From NCBI RefSeq assembly GCF_002288925.2, contig NW_022098076.1:81841423-81905422 (forward strand): a DNA stretch of 64,000 bases. Reading direction: 5' to 3'. The DNA comes from Delphinapterus leucas. Its lineage: Eukaryota; Chordata; Mammalia; Artiodactyla; Monodontidae. Positions 1 to 13,275 of this stretch are shown one piece after another. Positions within the stretch are counted from its first letter, which is position 1. Each line of letters begins with the position of its first letter. Under the pieces are notes generated by a model. It worked only from the letters and a program-made list of their open reading frames with translations, did no database searches and had not been told where the DNA came from. The position numbers were made by a program, and so were the translations under genes.

Positions 1-35
1 TGAAGCTTAACTCTCTGATCAAAAATTAACGTATA

Positions 36-404
36 CTAGGGATCAAGACACATTTCAATATTACTCCTTCCCTTTCTGTTATCAGTCTCCCCTGGCCTGG
101 GTACTCTCTTCTCAATCCTAAACACAGTGATGCCATCGCTACCAAAGCAGGTGAGTCTATAACCGTACTGGCCTATAGTATCTGCTATCTTAAGCCCTGT
201 GGCGAAAAGACAGAAAGAGAGCCAGGTGCAGCTGATGCGTTCTTCAGGCGTAATGCGTACAGGAGAGAACAATGTTTCAGAGTAAAAGAAGCCAGGTATG
301 ATGGGAACACATGGTTGGAGTATTTGAGCAACGCACAGAAAATTTACATCCATGGAGGATGACTGGGGATAAGGGAAGTACAGATGTTGTAGGATAAAAG
401 CCAA
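36..404 (-). other. 122-codon open frame, unidentified
   Basis: A stop-free minus-strand frame of 122 codons with several CpG dinucleotides, unusual for the surrounding AT-rich intron. I do not recognise the product. It could be part of a degraded repeat or processed pseudogene, or a chance frame. No splice signals or family motif support a gene. Confidence 0.15.
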
Positions 405-2154
405 ACCCTTGTCTTTTAATGTGAGACTGTCAAGGTGTATAATGATTATAATTAAATGACATAATATTAAGAAAAGCTGTTAACCCTGAAATATGATTAT
501 AGATACCAGAGAGCTAATAAATAGAGAAGGGAAAACCTGCAAACATGAGTACAGCTACTTAAATGAGTAATACCAAATAATCATTTATATTGTCTGGTAC
601 ATATGATTAATTACCATCAAGTAAAATAAAAGCTATACATACATACACCTGAGTGCTTACGTGTGCGTACATTAAACTAATGCAGGCACACATCCACAAT
701 AAACTTGTGATCTGCACATGACTGTTAAAATATTTGCTGAATGAACACGCTAAATCTTCTGTTTACTGTTTATCAGCACTATCAGAAGGAATTCAGCCTG
801 TGGGTAGACAACAGCCTTTCATAATAGATTCTAACAGGAATCTCTCTTTGTTAAAAAATAAGTGGTTAATTTTATGTAATACAATATCAATTTAGCTCTA
901 ATCATTTAAATCACTGGAGGACTTTTTATTTTGTATACCTTTCTATGTGAATATTTAATGTGACCAAAAGGTAGTTTGTATGAGTCCAACATTAGTCATT
1001 TATCTATTGAAGAGAGCTCAGCAGGCATAGAAAGCTGGTGGTTGCTTCTATTTGCCTTTTGAAAGCCAAAATACAGGCATTTTAAGTATAAAATGTTCTG
1101 AAAAATCCATTTGAAAGCCTCACGTCTGGATCAAACATTAGATTTACTAAAGGGATGTGAGTTTCATAACTACAGAGATAAAATTACATTTAAAATCTGT
1201 TTATGGTTCCCTCTTGGGAGATGCTTTTCCTAGACCAAGCAAATCTTTTCCCCTTAACTGATGGCTTCACCAAGACACCTAATCCACCAAGATACCTAAA
1301 TATTTAACTAATATATGAGAGATCTAACTCAGCATGCAAAAGTATTCTTAGATGTGTCAAGACACACTATGCGAAAATATAGATTTTATGAAAGCTAAAC
1401 CTGTGCAAAGTCAAGGAGTGACTGTGTAAGTGGGCTAAAAAGCTTCATGACTCAGGGAGTGGTATTTAAATAAAAATAAAACAACAAAAATTTGATAATG
1501 AACCTCAAAAAATAACTCTTACTACTTTATCCACAAGAAATGGTACGGGAAATATTTTTAACCAACAGTCATTGTATCACGAAAAAGCAAACTAGGATAA
1601 ATGTGTACTGGGCATAGGAATCAATGATGCACCCAAGGAAAGGACAAAATTATAAGCTCTTTCAATATCACTCATATCTAATGTCTCATTTGAACAATGT
1701 TTTCTTGTAAGATTAAACAGGTATTTGGGAAGCAAATTCTAAAACTAACCTTTGGGTTACATTCAACTCTGAACACTCAGTACTACAAATATAAATACAA
1801 TAGTCCTTTGTCTCAATTATTTTTTGAGGGAGGTTGTTATAAAATTTTTGCTTCAAATACCAGCAGTTCAGTACTTTTAATACCACCACTAACGAACTAA
1901 GGGCAGTTATGGATTAGTACTCATTTATCTACACTTCCCTGCTTGATCCCACTTATGACCAATGGTAGCTATTTATTTAGGCAAAGACCCCTTTTTAAAT
2001 TGAAGTGAATAGCTCTGAAAGTTGGTTTATCAAGCACACTGTCAAGGAGCTTAATTAAACTTAAATAATTCTTCTTTCACTTTCTTGTCCTCAAGGCAAG
2101 AAGATCTATAACTGTTTTCGTTTATGTTTTTTTTAAAAAAAGAGACTAGAAAAG

Positions 2155-2265
2155 TGGCAGGAGCATGCTGCAACTATGACCCGGCACAACCAAATAAATA
2201 AAATAATTAAATAAATTTTTAAAAAATAAAAAAATTTAAATAAAAGGGTAAATAAATAAATAAAA
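2155..2265 (+). mobile_element. Truncated SINE tail with AAATA-rich tract
   Basis: The bases around 2160-2205 (CTGCAACTATGACCCGGCAC then AACCAAATAAATAAA) resemble the 3' part and A-rich tail of a CHR-1-type tRNA SINE. The AAAT-rich tract runs to about 2265. The 5' half is missing. Confidence 0.4.
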
Positions 2266-3018
2266 ACAGAATTACCATATGATCTAGCAATTCTACCATC
2301 TAGGTTTATACTCAAAAGAGTCAAAAGAAGGGTCTTAAAGAAATATTCATACACCCATGTTCATAGCAGCATTATTCAAAACAGCCAAAGGGTGGAAACA
2401 AGCCAAGTGACCACTGACAGATGAATGGATAAGCAAATGTGGTATATCCATACAACTGAATATTATTCAGCCTGAAAAAGAAAGGCAATTTTTAAAATTG
2501 ATGCAACACTGGTTTATAACATTACATACATTTCACGTGTACAACATTATATTATGACTTCTGTATACACTACAATGTGCTCACCACCAAATGTTTAGTT
2601 TCTGTCATCATACAGCCAACCCCCTTTACCCATCTTGCGCTGCCCCCATCCCCCTTTCCCTCTGGTAACCACTAATCTGTTAAGGAAGGGAATTCAGACT
2701 CAGGCTACAACATGAATGAAACTTGAGTTGCAAAAGGACAGATACTCTATGATTCCACTTACATGAGGTAGCTAGAATGGTCTAATTCATACAGAAAGTA
2801 CAATGGTGGTGAGCAGGGGGTGGGGAATGGGGAGTTATCATTTATTTAAAGGGTATCGGGTTTTAGTTTTGCAAGATGAAAATTCTGGAAATGAACAGAG
2901 GTGATGGCTGTGCAACAGTATGAATGTACTTAACACCACTGAACTAACTGTACACTTTAAAATGATTAAGATAATAAATTTTATGTTATGTGCATTTTAC
3001 AACAATTAAAACAAACGA
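2266..3018 (+). mobile_element. Old L1 3' end (L1M type), interrupted
   Basis: Contains the standard end of L1 ORF2 and 3'UTR (TTCATAGCAGCATTATTCA, GAATGGATAAGC, ATTATTCAGCC, then ACTGTACACTTTAAAATG). A segment of about 200 bp at 2490-2690, with its own L1-associated wording, splits it; L1 similarity resumes near 2695. Divergence indicates great age. Confidence 0.8.
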
Positions 3019-3029
3019 ACAAATACTGT

Positions 3030-4780
3030 TTAAAAGCATCAAAGAGCACCAAAAGCAACCTGGACTTGCGGGACCCGGATTCTGGAGAAAAGACAAGTAT
3101 ACTGAGAGGAGCCCTACATTCGCCTTCACTCATTCCCTTGGGTCATTTGTTGTATTTGGAGGACTGGAAAAAGAGGCCAAGCAGGAAGTCACAGGTGGGC
3201 TGGCTATCAAGCAGCTAAGACTTATGAGGCAAAAGTCTGAAGAAGAGAGAAATGTAAAGAAGAGCCAGAAATTCTGCAAGCAATTTTCACTGAGATGTTT
3301 ACTGACACATCACCTAAGCGTGGATGAGACACCAAAACACCAAATAGAAAGCAGCACTGGGAGACTAAAGAGCTGAACAGAGACTGTTGGCAGACTTGCA
3401 GCAGAGAGAGACAAAAGCTGGTATCTCAAGGCACAGTAACTGTGAAGAGCAAACCTGAGTAAACAACTCAGGCTTTTAACTGAGACCCCAGAAGGGGTTA
3501 TTTCCTGTGCGTAAAAACATGCCCTGGAAAAAAAGGCAAACTGAAAATAGATCAACCTTAACAAAGCCTAAAAGCCAGCTTCAACGAGATCATGGTGATC
3601 TTTGATCCTATGAAGGAAAACATCATCATCCAGGGCCTCCACAATTTTTCATACACAATGTTGGAAAAATTACCAGGCCTGTCCCCGCACCAAAACAGAA
3701 CAAGCACCCCAGAATCCAATGTCTAAAAACTAAGGGGGAAAAGCCTCAGGAAGTCAAAGTATTCTAAGACTGATACTATCCAGAAGTGGTTAAAAAAAAA
3801 AACTAATATAAGGTAAACTATAAGTCAAGGATCTATGTTGTAATCTCTAAGGTAATCCCTAAAATAATAATAATAAAAGTATATATAAATAACAGCTAAT
3901 GAGGGAAGGGGATAGGATAATAAAGCATACTTGATTCACCTAAAAGGAGGAAAGAAAGCTGAAAAAAATCAAAAGAACAGATAAGACAAACAGGAAAAAA
4001 ACAAAACAGTAGGATGGCAAAAATAAACCCAAATACATCAGTAATCACATTAAATGTAAATGAATTATATGCTTCAATTTAAAAACAAAGATTATCAGAT
4101 AGGTTAAAAAGCATGTTGTTATATGGTACTTACAAGTGACACACCTTAAATATAAGGACACAAAAAGGTGGAAAGAAACGGATGAGATGAAGTTTGCCAT
4201 GCAAACATTAATTGTAAGAAAGCTCATACAGTGACACTAGACAAAGTAGTCTTTAAGCAAGAAGTATTACTAGTGATAAAGAAAGATATTTCCGAAAAAT
4301 AAATAAGTCGATTCAATAGAAAGATAAAACCCTAAATTGATATTCACTTTGTAACAAAACCTCAAAATATATAAACTAAAAGAATAAACAAATCAAATCT
4401 GAAGATTTTAATATTTCTTGGTAGTTGACAGAACAAGCAGACAAAAAGTTTAGTAAAGACGTGGAAGATCTGAACTTGATTAGTAAATCTGACTAACTGG
4501 TATGTTTACAACACTTTATCCAACAATTGCAGATTGAAAAACTGAAATTAAAAACTTCTCTTCAAAGACACCACTAAGAGAAAAGGCAAGCCCAGAATGG
4601 AAGACACTACCTCACAATACATATATTATTTGACAAAGAACATTTATCCACAACATATAAAGAACTCACAAATTACTAAAAAAACAAACCCAAGAAAACC
4701 CACATTTTTAAAAAAAATGGGCAAAAAAAAATGGTGTAGTTTAATTTGTTATATATCAAGAAAAGTGTTTCTAAAAAAAT
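3030..4780 (+). mobile_element. Old L1 5' region and ORF2 remnant
   Basis: From about 3770 the text follows L1 ORF2 with many indels (AGATTATCAGATAGGTTAAAAA, GACACACCTTAAATATAAGG, ACAAAGTAGTCTTTAAG). The preceding 3030-3770 resembles L1M 5' leader sequence. All frames are broken. Confidence 0.6.
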
Positions 4781-5309
4781 TAGAAGAGGACTTTCAAATT
4801 AGTTTAAGGCTAATATCCTATCAAGTGGTTAGAATAATTGCTACAGTATCTAGTATTTGTGTTGGGTTTCTAAGTGTTCTAATAATGATGGTTTTAAATA
4901 ACTTCTGATGACAATTAGGTATCTAAAGCCTTAGAAAGTCACTTCTTCAATGAGAATTTTACTATCAAATTCAAAATAAAAAATGAGAAAAGAAACAATA
5001 CTAAAGATTTCTAATATGTTTGATAGCTTATACCTGTATCATTGATAAAATCACTGTTCTTAAATTAGGCTTGGGAAACCAAGATTATCTGCTCAAATGG
5101 GATGCCCACATCATAAAACTGCCCAGTGATAGAAGAAACTGGAAAAAGGAACCCAGCTGTTTAGAATATAGTGTCTGATACATAATACACAGTCATTGTA
5201 TACCTGCTGAATGAATGAATTTATCCACCTAAGCACAAAGGTGAATGAATGTTAGCTCAACTCTGTGTAAATAAATTATCATATATATATGATATTACAT
5301 AAAATTATC

Positions 5310-5353
5310 ATACACACATACACACACACACACACACACACGTGTATATATAT
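5310..5353 (+). repeat. (CA)n microsatellite with TA tail
   Basis: About 30 bp of mostly pure CA followed by CGTGTATATATAT. Confidence 0.9.
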
Positions 5354-6674
5354 GGGGAGCAGCCCCTTTATGGACAAAAGTTTCATTTCCTTTCCTACAG
5401 CAAGATATGACTGCACCACCACAGGGCCTACCTCTGGCTGAATTAATACTTGCCTCCCTAAACTCAGTCATGATTGCTACATAATCAGTGCACACACACA
5501 AAAACATTCACAGGGCATAGTAATCAAGGTGTTTATGGCTCTATTAATTTGTTTGAAAGAGGAGCTAAAATGGACGGCAAGGAAGAAATCCTAATTATCA
5601 AGCACAATACTCTTAACCTTTACAGTATTTACGATGTTGCCCTAGTTTTATTTTACATAAAGGCCTAGTACCTGGCTTTTGACCTAACCATAAAAAGATG
5701 CCAAGGTATTATACTGTCAGTCACAAACGCAAACACTAGAGCACATATGGGGAACCTGTCTTGCACAGACCTTTCTTGCAAAAGCAGTAAGTAAATATAT
5801 TGAACAAGAGTGAAGCTTAACAGTCCCAAAGCCACTTGATCCTATTTTCTTCTAAGATGTTATTTTGAAAACAGAGAAAGTACCAAGAAGACTCTTAAGC
5901 AACCTACCTATGTTCTTCCAGAATACAGCTATTTTCAAACTTTTCTCAATGTGCAATCTAGAATACAGTAAAGACGTATTTTTTTGGAACTAAAAGTATC
6001 AAAATCTACGAGAGAAAAAACAGACTCAAATTCTGTCATCTCCATGTTCTCATCCTGTCTTCTGATCTCCAAGGACATACAAATCCTTGGTAGCTTCAGC
6101 AAACAGCTTACATTATTTCTCTCAACTCTACTCCTTGCCATCTATCACCTTTGGTAACTGCAACTTTCATAATAATGACCAATCTGACACACTCCTTACA
6201 GATGCCTAAATTTTCATCTCCCATCTTATCAGGATTCCCTTCACCCACATATTGATATGGACAAATCTTGAGACTCTTCATAGAAGACATCAGGTGTCCC
6301 TGGTATTACAGACCCTCTTTCCTCCTGCCTCTCCTCGGTTACACTTCAACTGCTCCGCATTCTAACTGGAGCTCCAGGTCTACTGATCCCTTACACCTAA
6401 TACTTCTGCTTCCTGGGACCTTGTGATTCACTTGCCTGCTTATTAAACAGCACAGATCCACGATCAACAATTTTAACAATGCTACTATCTTAGAATTCTT
6501 CCCCATACCGAATAAGCCAAATTATATCAGTAGGTTTTCCTTAGTTTTTGAATATTCTTCTCTGAGACTGCTTAAGTACCTCCGAAAAAAGTATAAATGC
6601 CGCTGACTGCCTCCACTATACAAAATTTGTGCCAGCTTACCCTAAATTATCTCCTCACAATTACAGATGATCCA

Positions 6675-7205
6675 CTTAGTTATTTATAGATAGTTGACCC
6701 CAGCACAGGGGATATTCCAAACTTCCTCCATGTGTTAGTTTCCTATCACTGCTGAAGAAATTACCACAACTTTAGTGCCTTACTTATTCTCTAACAGTTC
6801 TACAGTTGAGAAGACTGAAAACAGTTTCACTAGGATAAATCAAGATGTCGACAGGGCTGGTTCTTTCTGGAGGCTCTGAGGGGGAAATCCACTTCCTTGT
6901 CTTTTTCAGCTTCCAGTAGCCACCTGTATTCCCTGGCTATAGCCCCTTTTCCATCTTCAAAGCATTATCACTCCAATCTCTGTCTCTGTCATCATACTGA
7001 CTTCTCTTACTCTGACCCTCCTGCAACCCTCTTATAAAGACCCTGCACTTCTACTGGGCCCACCAGGATAACCTAGGAAAACATCTCATGATCCTCAACC
7101 TAATCACACCTGCAGAGTTCCTTCTGCCATATAAGGTAACAATCCCTAGGTTCCAGAGGTTAGTCATGGGCATATCTGGGGGTCCATTACTCAGTCTACC
7201 ACACT
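6675..7205 (+). mobile_element. Ancient LTR-like interspersed repeat
   Basis: Matches a dispersed mammalian repeat beginning GTTAGTTTCCTATCACTGCTG, with CTTTCTGGAGGCTC, ACTGGGCCCACCAGGATAA and TAAGGTAACA in order and ending at GTCTACCACAC near 7203. I recall it as an LTR of the MaLR/MLT type but am not certain of the family. Non-coding. Confidence 0.5.
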
Positions 7206-8837
7206 CCTCAACACCTGACATGCTTCTGTCACCCGTAACTGATGGTCCCACCTTCTACTTTATTAAGGAGACCAAGAGCATCAGAAGAGTTCCTCAGCTT
7301 CTTTCCTCTTCACAAAGTTGTTGCTACATTCCACTTCACCTCTTCACCCACCATCCTTGATGACTTCCCATATAGCTCAAAGAAGCAGTGACCCTTCTTT
7401 CCTGGGTCAACTCTCCACCCCAGGACTTTGAATTTATAGCCTCTAGTCTTTAAGGATAACCTGCAATAGTACTATACCTTTGTTATTTGTGAAAATGACT
7501 GGGAATATAGATAAATTCAAGTAAAAACATGAAAGTATCTTTGAAAATAACCAGAGTTTTATGCAGAAAATTCCTCTATTAACCTTCTATTAGCCTACAT
7601 ATCACAATAGTAAATGCTTTCCTATATCTTTTGACATTAATTCTAATTGCTCAAAAGTAACCTACAGAATACCATCCATAAATTTAACTCTCCCTTGATA
7701 CTGTATTCATTTTATAGTTTAAGCGGGGGAGGGAAATGAACTGAATATAAATATACCTGTGGATTATTTTGATAATTAAAGCGATTATATAACCTATAAC
7801 ACATTTTCTCCATAAAATAATCAGATCTTTCCCCAATCATTAATCTTTTAAACAATTAAAAATTTGAAAAGGAAACTTATACTAAGTAGGCTCAAACCAA
7901 TCTTATAAGTTTAACATGTTAACTTTTCTTAAAGAAGAGAATGAATTAAAAATAAACAAAGCAGAGATTACAAACTCCAGCGCCTTCAGGGGCAAAATAC
8001 ATAATGCAAGTCTCAAATGTTAGAAAGGGGTATAGATCACATGTTCCATCTAGAGACATGTACACTTTTCTTCCTGGAACGCTGAACCTGCCAACAACAA
8101 AGTGAGTGGGGACAAATTGTGACCAACGGCTGCCTCCACGTAACCTGTGACTGATTCCATTTCCACTTACAAGAGTCAGTGTGTCCCATGCTATCTATAT
8201 ACACTGAGGCTCACGCCGGGCATTTTAGATACAGACACCTCCTTGTCAGAGAAAAAGTCAGCTAGCTGAGTAGGAGGGAGGTGGGAAGACAGTGTAGCAT
8301 CTTCTCTCCTCCCTCTGAGCCTGAGATCTAAAGTCCTAACAGTTAGAGCCAGAATTCATAGTAAAGAGAAATCTGTCTAGAAACCTGCACACCTCAGGTG
8401 TATGTCTTATCTAGCAGGTAAAGTGATCTGATAAGTTTGACTGAGGGTAAAAATCTTCACAGAAAATAACATAGATGTCAACAGAAAATTTTTTTTTGAT
8501 CTTTGGAAAAGATCATTTATTTATCTTGACTGAAGTACTGGTTACAAAGGAGCATACATGTGTCAAAAATAACTTTATATACTTCAGTTTTGCACGTTTC
8601 AATGTATATAAATTTTACCTTAATTTTTAAAAGCACTTATTTAACTAAGCCCAGAATACTACACATAAAAAGGAAAAATAAAGAGAATGAAGGATGAAAG
8701 AAGTCTACCTTATAGAACATGAACCTTATAGAACCTTATCAACACTTAAATTTCTTTCTGCATCTATAATTGCATATTTTAATAAGCATTTTGAAAAAAG
8801 CATGATATATTTAAAAAAATGTGTATATTAATTCAAA

Positions 8838-10625
8838 GATGTATGTGAGTGCCTTGTTTGTGCAGGGAGTTGTGCTAGGTGTTGGAGACACAGTGGTGAC
8901 ACAGACATCCCCCCCAATGAAGTTCAGTCTAGTGAGGAAACGAGGCACTAAACAGTTGTTAATAATGATAAATGCTACAAAAGGAGTACCGAGTACAGTG
9001 AGAGCAGCTGGTGCCAGTGTGCAGTGCACAGCATGAGTCAGGGAAAGCCTACCAGAAATTTAAGCTAAGACTTGAAGGATAAGTATGAAAAAAAATCACA
9101 TAAAGGGAGGAAACATTCTGGAAACATATCCAGACAGAAGACGTGTGAAAATCCCGAGATGAGAGAGAAGGACTTCAGCAGGGCAGTAACATAATCATGT
9201 GCTTTAAAGTAATAATTCTAGAGCAATATGAAGAAGAGAATAGAGGGGAGCATAGTGAATGCTATATGACTAGTTACTAAGCAATGAAGGTGCTTTGGTC
9301 TTAGGTACTAGATATGAAAACAGAGAAATTTCAGGTTCTAGAAATACATGATGTAGGGAGAGAGGGAGAAGAAACTAACAAGAATAATTCCCAGGTTTCT
9401 GTCACGATCAGATGGAATGACACTGATTATGAGCTCATTTGGAAACGCGAAGTTTGAAGTACCTCTCAGACAATGAAGGGAGCCACCAACTAGATAAATG
9501 AATTTACGAGTCTGAAGTTCAGAGAATGAGGCTGGAGACATAATGTGGGAATCACCTGAACAGAGGCACAACAGAGAGCTAAGGTAAGCAAATAACAGGT
9601 ACCAGGAGAAGGAAGCCTAGGACTAAGCCCCAAGAATGCCTCTCTTTTAAAGGGCAGAGAAGGAAGAGTGACTGAGAAGAAACAGAAAGGCAGGAGGCAC
9701 ACCAAGGGAGTGTTTGGTCACAGAAATTAAGAACCCAACGTGTTAGAAGACGAAAAGGTAGTCAACTGTGCCAATGCTGCTGGAAGAGTCAAGGAGCATG
9801 AGGATTAGCAGTGAGCTTTGCTGTCAGAGATGCGCAGGCGCGGTGATCCTAGTAAGAGCGAGAATGAATAGAAGAGTTGAGATAGAAGCGTGACTAAAAC
9901 ATATTCAAAATGAATAAAAGATGAGAAAAAAGAGATAGCAAGTGTCAACATTTCCTATGAGACATTTAGCTGTGCATGGCAATGAGAGACCCTGGGAAGC
10001 AGTGCAGGGGTCCAACCGAAAATGTAGTGGGATTTTATTTTGAGGATGCCAGCGACCTGAATGTGTCTAATGCTGATGAGTAAGATCAGTAAAAAGGCAG
10101 AACCTGAAAATAATTCTGATTTTTGACAAAGCAGGAAGAAATGAGATTCTTAGCACAAGTGAAGAAATGGCATTTGATAGGTGAGGAAACACTGCCCTCC
10201 ATTAAAATGGGAGGGAAAAAGAGAAACACGAAAGGGGAGAAAATATAGGGAAACCTGTGGATTCAGAGGCAAGAGATGAACCCAGCTTCCACCTGATGCT
10301 TTCTCCTTCTCTCTGAGAGGCAGAGGGCAAGACTGTTTATTAAGAGTAAGGGGACCAGCAGGACAGCTGGAGGTTTGAAGAGAAATAACTCTTTCAAAGT
10401 GGTGGAATGAGCGAATAGAGAAAGAGTGAGACTACTGAGCAGTGTGGAGGGCTGACTAGAGGTTTGTGAAAATGCCACAAATAGTGGCACTGAGCTACCC
10501 TGTGTGAGGTTTCCCAAGTGGGGTTTCTACCAGCAGAAGCCCAGGAAAGGCAAGTTGCTGGGTTTATCTAGGGTTGTGGTACTACCAGCTGGGTTTGATG
10601 AAAAGATGATGGGAAATATTAATAC
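8838..10625 (-). mobile_element. Long L2 LINE copy, inverted
   Basis: The start reads as the inverse of the L2 3' end (TTGTGCTAGGTGTTGGAGAC). L2-like wording continues for about 1.8 kb: CTTGAAGGATAAGTATG, CCCAGGTTTCTGTC, GAGTCTGAAGTTCAGAGA, CTAAGCCCCAAGAATGCC and TCAACTGTGCCAATGCTGCT. Highly diverged, no open frame. Confidence 0.65.
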
Positions 10626-10634
10626 TAGTTAATT

Positions 10635-10825
10635 TTTACTGAGCACATTACTACAGTCCAGGCCATACAGGTGCTTCATATGAAAGGCTCCTTTAAGCCT
10701 CATGGCCACTCTACCCAATTAGCACAATATTATTTTCATTTTATAAATGAGGAAGCTGAGGAATGAGAATTAGTTCCTTGACTATGGTCACATAACAGCC
10801 AGGATTCAAGGTCTGAGATTTCATT
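10635..10825 (-). mobile_element. MIR, inverted
   Basis: Order of motifs TTTACTGAGCACATTACTACAG, AAGCCTCATGGCC, TTTTATAAATGAGGAAGCTGAGG and GGTCACATAACAGCCAGGATTC matches MIR read backwards. Confidence 0.75.
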
Positions 10826-12181
10826 TGCCCCCCAACCAACAAAAAAAGTGGTATGTGTGTGTGCTGAAATAAAACAGAAATTTAAAAAATAGCATGGTAT
10901 AAAAAGTATATAAATAATTTTAAAATACTCCTTTTATCAACAGAGTGATGGACCATGAAATCACAAGTAATTTTCTATCTCAGTGTTTGTGTTGGAATTT
11001 AAAGACTCACCAAATCCAAAACTTAAAGAGGACAGCAGTAAGTTAACTTATTTCACATTTAAATCCCAGACATTATATGTTTTCACATGCTATCACATTT
11101 ACCTCAAAATGTCAACATAAAATGAATCTATACCCTGAAGAGGAAAATGAGGTTCAGAAAGGCTAAATAACTTGTTAAACGTTTTATCAAAACCCTGAAA
11201 AATGAAGTAGCTTCTCCTTGACCCTCTTGCCACTAAGCCCTATAAAACCTGGGGTAATAGGCCTGATTGAATTCACTCAGCAGAACAAAAAACTTTACAG
11301 CTGTTTGCTCTCATTGGAAATTCTTTCCAAACACTGCTTTATTCTACCAAGTAAAAGAAACCAGGACATGCTCTCACCATTACACTAATAATCAAAACTA
11401 AAGAAACTGAAAATAAAAATTCGAAAAGCAGAGAGTAAAATCTTAGAAGAAAATCATTACGTCCAATTCTCAAACATAAACAATGAAGTAAGTTACTGGG
11501 CTTGATGATTTTGCAGACACAATAATTAAGCTTGATGAATCTTAATAATCATTCTAAAGTTAAAAAAACCTGAGAGTTTAATCTCCTTGAAAGCTATTAA
11601 ACAGCCTACCTCAGGTCCATGTTTTCCAAATTGTTTTAATGAACAAGATATTTTTCTTGAATGATAATAAAACAGTAATACTAGGTGAAAAAGGCAATAC
11701 ATATCTGAAGAATTTATATATACACTGCAAGGACTTACAGTCCTTGTAAGACTGGAAGAGATTTATTATTAGGAGTGGTAGATGGCAGCTATTACAAAAA
11801 TATTTGTATTAATATGACATCCCCTGTAACTGAGGATATAAGGACATTAGGGTTTAAAAACTTGCAAGAGAATGAATATTTCATCTCTCATGTTGTCACT
11901 CAATCACCCTTACTCAAGAAGAGACAGACTTTTCAGTATTTCACATATTGAAGCATAAGTGCTAGATATTTAGAAAAATATTAAATCTTTCCCTTTCAGT
12001 TTTCCATTCTAATCATTAAGTATAGGAGCAACTAAGATTTTACTCATATAAGCTAAGGTTGGCCCTTATGAAGGAAATAGTATTTAAAAAAAAAAGAAAA
12101 GAAAAAAAGCTTTCCACATTGAGTTGTACCATCCAAATAAATGTGACAGAAAAAAGACAGTGTTTTGAAATGCTTAACTTA

Positions 12182-12322
<141 letters not shown>

Positions 12323-12734
12323 CTATTAACAGAAAACTTCATTAGTTTCTTTATACACAAGCACGCGCGCACTCATATGTATACATGCACATATCTGTTC
12401 AACAAAACAATGAAGTGGAATCTTCGATTTTAGAACAAAGAAACATGTTACAGACCAGCAGAAATATTTTAAGCTATAATACAACCTATATACAGATAAC
12501 TAACAAATGTGTTTTGTATAGTCCAGACCCTTCTCTTGACCTCCAGAATCATAAAGCAACCTCTTGGGCATTTCTCAACCCGCCAATGACTTAACCTCAC
12601 TGTCAGCATAAAATCCTAAATACTTTATAAAGGAACCACAAAGGCCCCACAGAACTGGCCCCAGGCTATTGCTCCAATTAAATTTCCTACTACGCTTCCC
12701 CTCCCCCATCTTTGAAGAATGGTCGAAAACACTG

Positions 12735-12945
12735 ATTTTGCAGTCAAACTACCTGGGCTTGAATCCCAGCTCGCCGACTAGCTGTGCAACCTTGGGTAAA
12801 GTATTTAATCCCTGTGCTTCAGTTTCCTCAAATCTGAAATAGTATCCATTTTATAGGATGGTTTTAAGGACTGAATTACCACTAGTAATACAGGTAGAAC
12901 AGTGTCTGGCACTCAGTAAACACTCAGTGAGCATAAACCATTAAC
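12735..12945 (+). mobile_element. MIR
   Basis: Well-preserved MIR: CTACCTGGGCTTGAATCCCA, CTAGCTGTGCAACCTTGGGTAA, CTTCAGTTTCCTCA and AACAGTGTCTGGCACTCAGTAA. Confidence 0.85.
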
Positions 12946-12994
12946 TTAACGCACGACAGCTACCATGGAGCTGCATACAGCAAATGTGCTCTGC

Positions 12995-13275
12995 CATCTC
13001 CTCTGTGCTGGTTCACATACCTCACTCTCTGCCTTTTTTTCTGCACAAGTTTCACCTCCACAAAAAGGTCTTCCCTGACATCCTATTTCAATAACGTCTA
13101 TCTCTATTCCTTTACCCTACACTTTATTTTTCCTCAAGTACTCATCACTAATTACTAGTATATTACATATTTGTTTATTATTTCTCCTACTAAAATGTAA
13201 GCTCCACGGTAGCAGGGAGTCTGTCTTTTCCATGCGTACCTTCCACATCTAGAACAGTGCCTGGCATATAAAAGA
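12995..13275 (+). mobile_element. L2 3' end
   Basis: Contains GTCTTCCCTGACATCC, AATGTAAGCTCCACGGTAGCAGGGA and AACAGTGCCTGGCATATAAA, the standard L2 3' terminus. Confidence 0.75.

Noticed and set aside
5310..5353. CA repeats as a possible structured array
   Set aside because: Simple dinucleotide slippage repeats; no spacer structure, so no CRISPR-like array anywhere in the window.
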